From: Microvelia longipes
Lineage: Eukaryota > Arthropoda > Insecta > Hemiptera > Veliidae
Length of the DNA stretch: 64,000 nucleotides
Assembly: GCA_018340805.1 (NCBI GenBank)
Contig: JACMZG010000008.1
Coordinates: forward strand, 79,738,042 to 79,802,041
Reading direction: 5' to 3'
The notes below the pieces were generated by a model. That model was not told where the DNA came from, did not search any database, and saw only the letters and a list, made by a program, of their open reading frames with translations. Position 1 is the first letter of the stretch. Each line of letters begins with the position of its first letter. The position numbers and the translations under genes are program-made. Shown one piece after another: positions 46,681 through 61,600 of the stretch.

Positions 46681-49600
46681 GTTTGCCTACTTTATTGCTA
46701 TTCCATCTTGTACTACAATTACATCTTATTAAATTTTTAAAGACAATTTGCTTTGTGTCGATAAGTTTGTTACTCTGCACTATTCTTCTATACACTCATT
46801 TTTTTTATTTTAGAGTAATCTTGGCTAAAGTAGAGTAAACTCAGGATTAGATGCGTGCGCGAACAGAAAAAGGGTAAAAAGAGTTAATAACCTTCCAGGG
46901 TTATCTATCTAACCTTCCTAGCTGAACAAAATAAATAATAATCATTTACAATATATTTAGATTTTTTTATTCAATTTATTGTTTAATTGAGATGCTTTGT
47001 TTGAATATATGGTTATTATACGGAATCTAATATGTTTCAGGCAGACATTAAAATTTCAGTGAAAAATCAAGTTTTATGTTCAAAATCAAGTTTCAAATTA
47101 TGAAATTATTAATTAGAATTTGTGTAAATAGTTATTACTGTCTTAATCTGTAACAATTTGTTAAAAAAATTACTGGGCCAATTGCTAGTTTAAACTAATT
47201 TTCAAATTCAAATTAAGAATGTAAATATATCAGCTTTCTGTCGAGACCAATAATGAATGCAATTTCAGGTGATATAAGTTGTCGTGATCACTACAGCAAG
47301 AGATATATGATTTTCTTTTATTAAAGATGGTACAATTAATTGCAACAACTATTTGCTCACATTCCACATAATAATTTTACAATTTAATGAAAAGTATTGT
47401 GAACAAGCACTTGAAAATGTATCACTGATAGTTTATTATGAGCACAAAACATTTTAAAACTCAAAAAATATTACTGATATTTTGTTTTACTAATTTAAAA
47501 TAGCATAAATTGAGTTTTAAAATTATTTAATTTTGTTAAAATACATCTATAACTCATAAGTTATCGTTATCACTTATGATAAGAGTGATTTCCCGCCAGA
47601 ATTTTATTTTACTCTTCTGTACTCGGTCATTTAGGAGAAGTAAAAGGTGCAGTTTAGAGTAAGACTCTTCTTGCCCGAGATTCGTTACGGAACATAGTGT
47701 AATAATAAACAATAATTTTTTTATTGTTTCACAAAGTTTACAGCTTTAAAATATAAGAAATTTGTCATTGCTAATATAACAACGTTTTAGGACTTACATT
47801 ATAAACTCATGGACGAAACACAGGACATAAAACTAAAACATGTGCTTGCTGTGTTTTTAATATTAAGTGCTGTTGTGTAATTTAGGGCAGTTTGGAGTAG
47901 TATCGAGGATGTGCCCGAACATAGATCTTATCCTAGGTTACTCTAGTGCCGAACAAACCTAATGTTATTTTAGTTTCGTAGCCCATATTTTTCTCTTATC
48001 ACTTCAGCACTGCCTCCATTTGATTCAGTTTTAGATACATGGGGTCTAATCTAATCTAACCTAATTTACTTGAGAAATCCCCCCTCCTCCATGTAAATTA
48101 CTTAATTAGAGTCATTTACTTTGTAAATTTACTAAAAATGCAAGTAATGAGAGTGCACAAAATTTTGAAACAAACATAGCCAGGAGTACTACAAGTTTCA
48201 GCAGTTCCAATCTAGTATTAGTTTCAGTAATAAATGCAGTTATAATTATTTGGTAGCCTGCCTCAATTAGGGCAAGAATGATTTCTATTGGTTTATTTTT
48301 ATTATTCTAAAGGACGTAGCTGTAATAGACCTCTTAGCTGTATTCAGGGAAGGAGCAAATGGGGGCATTGCACATCCTACAAATTTTGTAGGACCCCTTA
48401 AAAATAAAATTAGAATAAAGATAAAACCATGATTCTGGTCTGGAATTAGGCTGTCCAGGGCCTAACTTCTTGAAAAAAGCACAAGAGCCCCCAAAATAGG
48501 AGAAAAAGCCTAATACTGCAAAAATGTCTGACTCACCAATTGAAAATTTGTCACTCGCTCCATCAAATTATAAGCTACCGTGGACATTATATTTAATGTT
48601 CTAAGCAAATAATCTTTTCAAACCCTAAAAGTAAATAATAAGAGTCAATATACTGTCATCAATATGTTTAAAAAATGTTGGACATTGGAAGTTTTACCGA
48701 GTAAGTTAAAATTTGAAGCACAACCAAAATTCATCCACTGACTCAAAAGTTGTGAGAATTACCTAGGTATCCCTTTCCGATTTTTCTTGTTGTTTAACGC
48801 AATTTACCAAATTTTATTCTTTGTCCATTTTTTAAATAGAATTCAGGATTTGGTGGAAATGGAGGTCAATACCCCAATAACAACACACAACAAAGTCATC
48901 ACAACGACAGGAACAACGCTGGTTGGAACCATCCTAGGCAACAACACGGACAGATAAACACTGCAGCTGATTATTTCAATAAACAGCCGCAACCTCCTCC
49001 TGGTGCTAACAACAACCCTTACCCGGACGTTGAGAACAAGGAGATACCTGACCATGCCTCTGGGTGAGACTTCTGTTTTATTTTTCAAGAATCAAACCAT
49101 GACCAAGAAAAATGTTTTTGAAGAGATATACAGCAGGGTTACACAAACATCTATAAAGTGTTTTATAATGATTCAAAGAAATATAATGATCTTTAAAAAA
49201 TAAATTTAGATTGAATATAAATCATACATTTTGAAGAATGCAATAATTGGTTCCTATATAGCAAGTTTAGATTCTACTCTAAGTCTGAACATTTCTTTAT
49301 AATACCATTATTTTTACTCATTATTATATAATAATAATAAATATGCCGGTTTAGAGCCTTAAAGATCATCAGAGATAACCCCTGCAGGAACTACCTAAGG
49401 TGGTGTCAGCCACTGTTATACAAAAGTTGGTGACCAATTATTTGAACAATAATCTTATATAAACTGAGAGAGTAACTTAGGATGTGAACCCCAGACTCCT
49501 GTGGTGTCCTTAACCATGATGGCTTATTTATTTTTAATGTATTTTAATTTTAAAACCTTAAAACTACTTTATAAGTCCTCACAAAGCAGCAGTGGTCCCT

Positions 49601-52600
49601 GGACTCCCTGTTGGGAACCATTGCTCTATATTTTCGTGGTCAATATTGGAAGACCTTCCTGACTTTACCAGAAGTCTACATAGTTGTTTAAAAAATAGGG
49701 ATTTTGTGTCATAAAAGTGAATACCTGTGATGTCATAAACTCACTGGGTGAATGCAATCAAGTAGAAACAACAACTGTAGATCCAAGGTCAGTTTAGAAA
49801 TTAAACCTGTCGCCTATTCCATTAGCAATATTTTCAAAGGAAATGTAATTATCATACAACTAAGTTGTGTAATTGTCAACTTATTGCTAAGTTATGAAGT
49901 AAAATTTATAATATTATTTTATCTCATCTCATTTATAATATTTTAATATCTTTTATTCATTAGTATATATTTATCTCATTTATAATATTATTTTATCAAT
50001 AAAAACCCTCCTACTAAACAAGAAAGCTTTTTATTTTAGGGTAGATTTTTAATGTCTGGGGTGGCAAAATAAAAGTCACTTAAAAAATTAAGGAGGTGAT
50101 ATGATGATATAAAATAGGGACTAATGATATTATATTGGAAAATTATTAATAAGATAATTTAAAAAAAAATATTTTTCACTGTTTTTATTTATATTCTTTA
50201 CACTCTTTGCTACATTTCATTGAACCGTATTTGTTTTTTTTGCATTTCTATAACAAAGATACAATATTAAATTAAATTTTATAATAAAAACACACTGTAT
50301 CTAGTATTTGTTTTTTAAACAGTCTAATAAATTGGTGTTTACTAAATAAACAAAGATTGTTTACAATATATCTACTAAGGTCACTTGATGCCTGTATTCA
50401 AAACATGGACAAGAGAATCAGTCTGTTCACTGATACTCCAATATTAGTTTTCATTTTTTTAATTGGTTATTTTTTACAGTTTTTTATTTTCATAAAATTT
50501 AATTTTTTTATTTATAAATTCATTCATTTATAATTTATTCATAAATTTTAAGTTTTTTATTTTAACAGTTTTAAAATTAATACACTTTTTTGTTTTTATA
50601 CATTTTAATACAGTTATAAAATTAACACGTTTTTTTTCTAGTTAATTATGCCAAGTACAGTTATAAACCATTATTAACGTCTTGACAGAATTGAAAGCAT
50701 GTGTTTGTTGATTGACAATCAATATACAATGATCAGTGTAATTAGTTGAATTGTGATTAATTAATTTCTTTATTATTATAATTGATGTTGGCAGTTGGTT
50801 ATGTGTAAAATAAATTTAAAATTAAATTCATCGTTTGAATATATTTTATAAATTATTTCATTTACAATTCGGTGTTGCCATGTCGTTTGAAGAGACTATG
50901 TTTATTACTGACGTAAAACATAAAGTCGATAACAACAACAATGACCAAATGTTGATTTTGGAAACAGAATCAAGGTAATGTGTGAACGACCTGTGTTAAA
51001 TAATCGTACACTTAGAATAATACTAATATAGAAGGAGCACAGGACCATAAACACAATGTAATTCTACTGATAACACGAAATCTGGTTGACTGGTGGTCTT
51101 AAGTAGGGGTACCACCCTAACAACAAAACATTATTTTAAATATGTGTTATAAATATCCATTGATGAAGAAAGACTGTAAAGAACAAATATAATAACTTAT
51201 AACACCTGCTGAGTATTTAATATAACCGGTCTTAGATGGCAAAAGGATAGCGTTATACAAGAAACTACATTTAGTTGACGAGGACTACTTTTAATATAAT
51301 TTTATTTAAAAACGTTAAATTACAATTTAAAATGCAAAAAATATTGGAAAGCACCGATATTTATATTAGTATTTTATGAATAATCAATCATTAATATATT
51401 GTTAGGGTGGCAGCATTACTTAAGACCACCAGTGAACCGCCTTTCTATAATACTTCTCAGAGGGGTCTACTTTTAACTAGAGTTGTAAAAATGATTATAG
51501 CTTAATTTAATTTATTTGTTTCAATTTCATATTTATTAAAATAAAAACGAATGCTATTATTTTATTTAAATAACTTAAAATGAACTTCAGCAAAAAAAAT
51601 AAATAAGTAAGAATGAAATAAACTTAAGTTGATGCATATAAATGAAATTTTTAGCTAAACTATTTCATGTTTAATCATTAGGGCCCTTTTGTACAGCTCT
51701 AGGGCCCTAATCAATGTCAAGGGCACCATGAAGCCCTAGTCTTCTGATTTTGACCTTGAAAGGCCAAAGTATTAAAAGAATGGGTGCCTTCAAGAACTTA
51801 CATTTAAGTAACAAATAGAGAATATTTTGAATTACCTTAAAAATATTTGTCTTTAAGAGCTCCTTTGGCCCTACCTTAGAGTATTGGGCCCCTTTGACTC
51901 ATTTATTTTAAATATATCAAGTATTAAGTATGTTCTCTTTTTTTTTAATTTCTTTGTTTTTTCTTTAAGTTTATTTTTAGCAGAGGGCCCCAAGGAGGGC
52001 TGCCACCCTCTCCCTCAATAACCAGTCCGCCCCTGTCTCTACTTACATGCTTTGCTCATCCTCAGACCATAAAGTCATTGACTTTGCATTAATTTATCCA
52101 TGTCTGTAGCTTTTATTGTGTAAGCTACCTTTTGTAGCTCTATATATCCTGGGTATTGTGACTTAAGCTGTGCTCTCTGTGTTTATAGTAGTATTTGTTA
52201 TGAGAAGTATTGCCAACTTTAATTAATGTAAAGGATCCAACCAATTATGATTTATAGGGACTCCAAAGTTGTTTAGCTTGTATTGCACTTAACTTTTTTG
52301 CCGTAAACTATTTCTTTTGTGTATTTACAGTTAATATTAAGATTTATATTTGTTTTGTTGGACAGGCCAAGACAGCCCATGAAATTAGGTAGTAAGCAAA
52401 GTCATCATGGTGGATCTAGGAATGATGGCGATCACTTTAGCAATGTTCAACAATCCCGCCACGCTCCTCCTCCCCCAGATAATCACAGTCAGTTACCACC
52501 ACAACCTCACCAAGGTTTCAACCACACAAATAGGAATCAACCACATCACTATTTTAATAATCCTCAGAAAGATTTCTTTCAATCCAATGACACCAATTCT

Positions 52601-55600
52601 TGGAATTATTTTAATCAGAGTGGTCCACCTTCGATGCCACCTGAGCAATCAATGAGTAATGCTCCTTCATCTATGCCTCCTCAACACTCTATGAATAGTG
52701 ACCTCCATCTATGCACCTAGTGGACCCCATCTAGCCTCCTCAACAACCATGAAAGTGCCCATCTATGCCTCCTCAACAACCCATGAATAGTGGACCTCCA
52801 TCTATGCCTCCTCAACAGTCAATGAATAGTGGACCTCCATCTATGCCTCCTCAACAACCCATGAATAGTGGACCTCCTTCTATGCATCCTCAACAACCTA
52901 TGAATAGTGGATCTCCATCTATGCCTCCTCAACAGCCTATGAATAATGGCCCTCCTTCCTTGCTTCCTCAACAACAGTTACATAGTGGACCTCCCCTAAT
53001 TTCTCCACAATTAGCTATAAATAGTGGATCTCAATCAATGCCTCCTCAACATTCAATAAATAACGGTCCCTCTTCTATGGTTGGTCATCCAAACATGTCT
53101 CCTCAGCAGTCGGGTCTGCCCCCTATGGCAATGAGTAGTGGTCCAGCCTCTATGCCTCCTCAGACTGTGCCTCCATCGATGCCTCCTATGACTAATAGTG
53201 TTGTTTCATTCCCTCAAAGCTTAGGGACCAGTGAACCACTCCAGACTGGATCCTTACCTCCGCCACATTTAGACCCTCAAAACCAACCGTCTGCTGCTAA
53301 CTTCTTCTTGGATAACCATCAAGATCAACCACCAAAAGAATCAAGAAGTGCTTCTAATTATTTTCAAATGCAAGATCAAGAAATGGAAAATAATCAAGTT
53401 TTCTCCAATAATAGAAGAGAAGAAGCTGTTGTAGATCACAAACCTGATGTTCCTGTTGCTCCTGAACAGAACCCGAATGTTGAACATGCTCAGAGGAATG
53501 AAGATGTTCAAGAACAGATCACTCTCCCTGAAGAGAATGTCCAAGAACAGGGTAAAGATAACTACAAGAAACAGCAGTTTAATGATAAACCTAATAATAC
53601 TCATGATGATGCTCAGACTCAGAGTTCCAACAGAGAGTCCCCCATGAGGATACCTGAAGAAAGAACTGGTCCTCAAGGTTTAGCTGACCAACCAGAGAGA
53701 TCCCAAGGGTTGGACAGGAGATCCATGCCTCCTCCACCTCAGTCTTTCTTCAGTGATATGGATAGATCACAAGGTCGCAAGAGATCAGGCCCATTAGCTG
53801 AGTCCTCTGAAGATATTTTTTCACAAGAAAGAGGTGGGTCTCAAAGTAGAGACTGGCCAGGACCTTTTGGACCAGACAGGAGAGGATCTAAAGGTCATCA
53901 ACGAACAGGATCTCAAGGATCAGATCTGTCACTGGGTAGATCTGGTTCTGATAGGTCAGGATCATCTTCTTCGAGGCTGCATCAGAACAGACCAGATGGA
54001 TCTAGATCTTCGGACAGGGATGTCCCTAGACCTGATAGAGTTCCTAGTAGATCACCGGGTGCTGGAGAGGATCGATCTTGTCCACCTAGCAGACCAGATA
54101 ACCTGGAATCTCTTCCTCCCGAGTCTCATATCACTCAGCAAATCAGTCAGCTTTCTAAACCTCCTAATCAGGTAATACCAACATCTTATCTATCATATGT
54201 TCATTATACACGTTGCTGGATAATTGCCGCATGTGTTTGTATCCTTTAAGGAAATGAATAAGCATTACAGTCGTAATAGGTGCTTTGAATATTTACTGGT
54301 AATGAATATTATTAGTATAATAATAGATGATAATGTTCATGTGATTTAATGTCTAATAGTTAATAACTGGAACACACTTGTTGACTTCCTTCTTACTTTT
54401 CTTCATTTATACAGTTGTTATATAGAAAAAGTATTGTGTTGCAAAAAAATCCAAAAACAGGATGTCACCGGAAATTTTTGTTTCTAGGTCTTAAGGCATC
54501 CTAAGTGGTTTTCACAAAGTTGTCTGTCTGTATGTATGAGTGTATGTGTGTCTGTCTGTATGTATGAGTGTATGTGTGTCTGTCTGTTACCATCATAGCT
54601 CCCATTGTATTTTATAAAGTTGAAACTTGGTTTAAAATCAAGTCCATAGGGTGTATTTGTGCTATCAGGAAAATAATTTTTTTATGACGTCAACCCACAA
54701 AAAATCATGGAAAAATTATGTGATCGAATTAAGATTTGACAAAAATGTGGCATGATGTGTTGAAAAATAAATTTAACAATTTTTATATTCTGAGGACAAG
54801 GGAAGCCAGCCGGAATTAGAGAGGTTGAGCATAGCAAATCCAATGTGATGAGGAAAAGTTCTGAGGCACTTGATTTTATAGAGAAGTATCTGAACATCCC
54901 AATACATTAGGAGGCACATAAGTGGCAGCCTATTTGTGTTTCTGAACAAACTCTTAATAGATTATTAAAGAATAATAAAAAATAGGGTTCGGGGTACCTC
55001 AGAACTTTTCCTCATTACATCAGATTCGCTACACGCATCCTTCTTGCTTCAGACTCGCTTCGCTCGTCCTCAGAAATACAGTTCGACAGTTTTATACTGC
55101 AACATGCCTTTGAACTAGCTTGCTCGTCTTTAGATAGTAAATGCTTCTGTATCATTCTCAGCGGTCACCCATACAGTACTGACCGCACTCAATGCTCTTT
55201 AATTTTTATGATCCAAGAAAAATCATTGATATACTTGCCGTATTAAAACGAATCAATTTTTTACAATTTCTTAAAAAAACGTACACAAGTCATTCAATAA
55301 AAATTGAACTAATGCTGATATGATGAGATGAAACTTGGCTCATATGTTAGTCTTATACATAGTCACATGCGTGTCAAATCTCGATCAGAAAGCATAATTT
55401 TTTGAAATTTTCGTTGAGTCATTATAGCAATGTCATCTTAAAATATTATTTCCGAATAGCACAACTACAGCGGTAGACTGATTTTGTAAAAATTTCAACT
55501 CTCTAGTATAAATACACTGGGAGCTACGATGATAACACACACACACATACAGGCAGACAACCTTGCAAAAACTACTCAGGATGCCTTAAAAACACCTGAA

Positions 55601-58600
55601 ACGGATAATTCTGGTTTCATCCCAGTTTCTGATTTTTTTACAAACACAATACTTTTCCTATATATCTACAGTATAAATGAGGAAAAGTAAAAAAGGTTTA
55701 TAAAGTCCAAAATAGTTGAGATTAAACTACTGAGTTTTCAACCAGAGAGCCTGGTCATCATCAGTGTAAAGAGACTTATTAAAACATAAACAAACACACT
55801 TTAAACTTATTACTCATGATCAAATATAAGGAAACCAGCAACATATGATAAGAGCAAAGAACTGCTGTTTTTCTTACATTTGATAATGTGAACTTTTCCA
55901 TATTGTTTGTTTTTCTTTAGTTTAAAGTTTTTGTTTGAATATGTTCTAATATAATATATATTTGTTCAGTTTTTATAATCATTAATATTATTTTTAATTT
56001 ATTATTTATAATTTTTAGAGTTTACATTTAAATTATTGTACATTATAATTTGTATGTTTGCTTACGGTTTTATATATTTATTTGCCATGGAGTTGTTGCT
56101 TATGTGTCTGTGTATTTACAGTTGGATGACTGTCCACTGGATAGGAATGAGTACCTAGAAACCAGTCAGCTTTCCAACCAGGACCCGAACCAAACAGATA
56201 CCAGGTCTTCTTCTAGACACCCTTCTGACTCCGGCCCTTCTCACAGTAAGTTTTATAATTAGTTTAATGCTGATAACTTACCTGAAACACATCATTAAAA
56301 TACTATCCTATTATAAGAAATTAATGCTTCTGTGCATTATTTATATAAATAAACAACATACATATGGATAATTGTGCATAAGCAAAAAATAAAAAAAAGT
56401 ATTATTCATATTTTTAGTTACTAAAAAGTTATAGCATACAATTCTACAGGATGTATAGTGGATTTCTTATAAGTATATTTCTGACATATTTACAAAACAA
56501 CATTTTCAGGCAAGAAATTAAATAGTTTGAGACCAGCATTAACTGAATTATACTTGGTTGATTTGGTGAGCTTGTATCTCTGTACAACGTACCGACTGGT
56601 TTGTCTTGTAAATGTAAGAATTGGACATTCTCTGCAGCAGACAAACCAGACTTAATATTGTAAACAAATATGAGTAACTGATAATATATGTCTCAGGATA
56701 AAATCAGAGTCAATAGTGGTAATATACTTTAACTTTGTGTATGTATTTAATATACATAGTTGTATATGTGTACAAAATGTCAGCCCTATAAGTTAATTTT
56801 TTAAGATTATGTAATTTTTTTTACAATTTTGCTTAGTTTAGCTTAGCAGTTTAGCTTAGCGGACACACGCGAAGAAAATGAGTCCTTACTGTTTTTCTTC
56901 GAGTGAATATGTGTTTTTTTACCACCTTACAATTATCTTATATTTTAGGCCTCCCAATCTATTGAAATAGACTATGCCCTCTCTAGCATATATATTTCTA
57001 TGATGGTTTTGGATATTTGATATTTAATTTCCACAATGTTGTTGCAGATGACAGGAGAGAAGTTGTTGGAGAGGCAGAGCCTTCCAGTACCCCAGTAGGA
57101 AGGGTGGTAGTCGGGCACACCACTCCTACCAACCAGACCCCTCCTCCTAACCATTCAGGTATCGTAGTCCTTGTATTAATAATGATAATGCCCGTTTAGA
57201 GCCTTGCGGCCCCTCAGGGATAACCCCTGCGGGAACAACCTCAAGTGTTAGGGGGTTAACTTAAATAAGGAAAAGTTTGGATTCGATAATGGCAAGCTAC
57301 TGAAAATCAGTGCTGCGGTGGACCGGTGTGGACAACTTATGAAATAACCTACTCGTTACTAATTGTTTTTTTACTTGTTTTTATTGCTAGTTAGTTTATA
57401 TTTAATTTATTTATCACTGTTTTTCCAAAAACAAGAAAATAAAAATATACTTTTAAAAAGAACGCTATAACTCGTAAAATAATATTTTATTTTAACTCTG
57501 TTTTTTAACTGTTTATTTTACTTAAAATACTTACTATATTATAAATACTTTATAATACTGTAAAAATTTATATTTTATTGTTCCATAAACGGCCAAAATA
57601 CATAGTTGTTAAGTAATGCTCCCACTCACGAGTCAATCCTTGTGGGATTTCACTATATTTTTGTAATTTTTTCTATATTTATTCTTGTAACAAGTTTATA
57701 TGTGAAATATATTTTTTGAATAAAAAAAAGGGCTGAATATTTTTATATTGAAAAACACCATGGCAACTTTTGGTTATGACAGCTACATTTATGTCATGAT
57801 GAAATTTCTGTTTACTTTGTATATTTTTATTTAAATCTAATAACAATTGTTCGCCCTTGTCATATTCTTTATTACAAAAATTCAGGAACTAATAGTAAGT
57901 AGAAGTTATTTAAACTTTCACAGAACCCTACTGATTGCAGGTAACTACACATTTCATTCAATTAATTTATTAATTTAATTGAATTGATCAGGTAATTAAA
58001 AGACGTATTTTAAATTGAGTGTTCCAGGCTGCATTAAAAGTCAAAATCAATCTTTTAGCACGGGGAATTAACCACTAGTTCTTTATTACCTGATTAAATT
58101 GATTAACTAGATTAATTAATTAAATGAAAAACTCATCTGCCATCAGAAGTGTTCTGTGTATGTTTAAAGACGATAATGGAAGACTGTTAGTTAGACTATT
58201 CAAAGTATGAAAAGTTATTTTCAAACTTAACATTGTCAAAAATCAGGAAACTTAGCCATGGCCACTCAATTAAAAGGTAGGTCCACCGCCGCGCTAGCAT
58301 TGATCGGAATCCAAATTTTTCCATCATTGTCTTACTGTTTAAGTACCTATATAGTCTCTTAAATTATAGATAATTGGCTATAGCTTAGGTTTCCAACTAC
58401 TCTAGATGGTGGCAACCCTCATGCTAATAGTGTATTCTAAAATTGGCGATAATTTATTTGAACAATAATCTTATGTAAACTAAGAGCGTAACCTGGGATG
58501 TGAACCCTCTGTGGTGTAAAAGGTCAGTTTAAATACTAACGCTCTAACGACTTCAACCACGGAGGCAGCTGTAGTCCTTACCTTTTAAAAATAAATATAA

Positions 58601-61600
58601 ACAACAGGCTAGTATTTCATACATAATCGAGCATTAATAAAAAAATATAACTTAATAATCCAGCAGCCAGGAGTATTGCCAACTTTCTTGTAAAAAAATT
58701 TAATATTGATAGGGTGGCAGAATTTCTGAAGAACACCAGTGAACCGGCTTTGCTGTTATCAGTTATGCTCCTTCTATAAACTTATTCCTTCTAAACTTGT
58801 TATGAGCCAGCAGGATCTCAAACAAGCATACCATGGCCTGTTTGAATCCTACATTTCGTACGGTTTAATATTATATGGACATAATGAATTAGCAGAGCTT
58901 TTATTGAAACAGATAAAAGTCATCCAAATAATAGCAGGAGCAAAGAGATTGACCTCATGGGAATCTCTGTTCAGAAAGCCTAAAATATTAACTTTTTACA
59001 ACCTCTACATATTCAGTTGTACTATACAAAGAAAGCCTGCTGAAAAAGGTGACCAGCATAAATATGACACCAGAAACAGGGATATACCTCCACCCAGGCT
59101 GTCTAAAATCTGGACTGAATCCATTATACTGAGCATTAAATTATTTAATTTATTCAACAAAGAAACAAAAGAAATGGTGATTGAGCCATTTTGTGCTGGA
59201 ATAAAGGATTTTCTTCTTAAGAATCCCTGCTATTCTTTTGTTAGTTCTCTATTATTTTAGTTATTAGTATTAAGTATTTATCCAGACTATTGTATGTATA
59301 TTCATTCATTTATATATAGTATTTTTTATGGTTATTGTGTTGTAGATGAAGTGGAAGGTAATGGTAGTGGAAGCATGGAAAGAATGGTGGTGGGGGAGAG
59401 AAGAGAACATAAAACTAACAGGACCAACAGACAACAGCGCAGGCATCATCACAGGAGAGAGTAAGTGTTGTTTGTAGTTAGGAAAATGAGAGTCAGGACT
59501 CAAGAGTGAGATATACTAAGAGTAACAACTACAGTACTCAAGAGTAACAGCTACAATAACAACTACAGTACTCAACAGTATGAAGTTGTATTTTTAATTT
59601 TCTTAAAAGGAGAAGGATGAATTTATAAACTTGTCATGAGAGGCTCAGCCTCTTCGCTGCGTATCGGCCTTGATGGCTTTGCGTCTAGGTCACTTTGCGG
59701 TTTCAATTATATCAGTTTTTACATTTCTTTACCCTGAAGATGCTTCCCAGAGTGGAATCCAAACGTCAGATTAATTGATAAAAATTGGGCGAGGGATACC
59801 TCTGAACTTTTCCTTACTACATCGGGTTTGCTATGCTCATCCTTCCAGCTTTGGACTCGCTTTGCTCTTTCTCATATAGTAAATAGATTTGTTTCTTTCC
59901 CAGAGGTCACCCATCCTGGTACTGACAATGCTTGATGCTGATACATATATTATCCACCAAAAATCATGGATATATTTGTCATATTAAAACGAAACTTGGT
60001 GAACATATTTATTATATTAAGGTATATTATCCTTAAACTAAATTTCAAGTAAAAAAAGTCAATCGGATAATTTTCCGATTTATTTTCATTTTTTTAAAAA
60101 CATATACAAGTCATTTGATAAAAATTGAACTAATGCTGCTAATTAGATGAAACTTAGCACATATCGTCTGCCTCCGTGGCCGTGATCGTAAAGGCGTTTG
60201 ATTTCGGCACCAGAGGTCCGGGGTTCGCAGCTTGGGCTATGCTCTGAGATTTTATGAATAGTATTTGTATTAAAATGATTTCGCCAACTTTAATTAATTC
60301 TTAGAGTGTAGTAGATGCAACCCACTTGAGGTGTTCCCGCAGGGTGAATACCCTGATGGGCCGAAAGGCTCTAAAACGGGCATTTTATTTTATTTTATTT
60401 TATTCTTATACATAGCTACAAGTTAATGACTTGTAGGTTAATATCATAACTACATTGGTAGACTGATTTTTGTACAAATTTTCAACTCCCTAGCATGAAT
60501 ACACTAGGAGCTACGATGATAGCAGACACACACACATACAGACAGACAGAAAACTTTACAAATAACCACTCAGGAGGCCTTAAAAACACCTGAAACGGAT
60601 CATTCCAGTGGCATACTGGTTTTGAATATATTTTTGCAAACACAATACTTTTCCTATATACCTACGGTATAAATGAGGAAAAGTATAAAAGGGTTTACTA
60701 CACAACAGGCCTTTGGAATCTTGGCCACTACACGACGTTCGTACAGGGGGTGGCTTCAAGCTCCCGTTCTATGGTGTAGAATTTCTTCAAGGTAAAGAAA
60801 AGTTCTTAGGTATCCCGTATGTGATATTATACCATATCCTTGTAAATGTGTTTGGTTGTTTGCTGCAGGAGTAGTTACGAGGAAGACGATCAGGAATATT
60901 CTAGCGATAATAGAAGACATAGAGATGACTATAGAAGAGACCACAGAAATAAGAGGCTTCAAGAACATAGGTATTACCTCTTAATCATAGGTTTAGTAGG
61001 ATTGCATAATTAGTATGATCAATAGTTTTAAACAGTAATGGGGATAAAGATTTAGGTCTTCCCGTGGTGACCATGTTAATGTAGATGAAGAATCCGTTTC
61101 GCTTCCACTGTGGGAGGCATCTTCAAATCTGAACTGGTTCAGTTTTAGAGCATTGTGTTTCTATCCATGATGTCCTACATCCCTGAAGATGGCTCCCACA
61201 GTGGAAGCGAAACGTCGGATTCTTCATCTACATTAAAGCGGTCACCACGGGAAGACCTAAATCTTCATGACAATAACTGCGGAAGCCTACGCAGTTTATT
61301 AGTTATGTGGATGGTTGACCACTTTGAATTAAACTGAATTTTTACTAAGGACAAGCTCAATTAGAGGATTATTATTATAATATTAATATATTTGTTACAA
61401 TTACACAATTGTTTTCCTCGTGTCAAATTACATAAGTTATAAATGTTTCTTATAACTACAGAACTATGAACTTCATTTATCTCAAATTTTGTTACTGCTA
61501 TTAAAACATTTTTACATAAATAATTTGTTTTTAAATCCTCTATTTGGTAACATACGAGTTTTTTTACTAATCTTATAAATTGCCTTAATACCTTGGCGTA

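Larger units (their letters stand above)
49064..52365 (+). other. Sec16 intron 2
   Basis: Holds an S1 SINE, the candidate alternative first exon at 50880, family D and hAT-like repeats. The remainder is AT-rich and featureless. Confidence 0.45.

Noticed and set aside
53341..53676. 111-codon minus-strand frame and plus-strand alternative frames within Sec16 exon 3
   Set aside because: Shadow frames of a long, compositionally biased coding exon.
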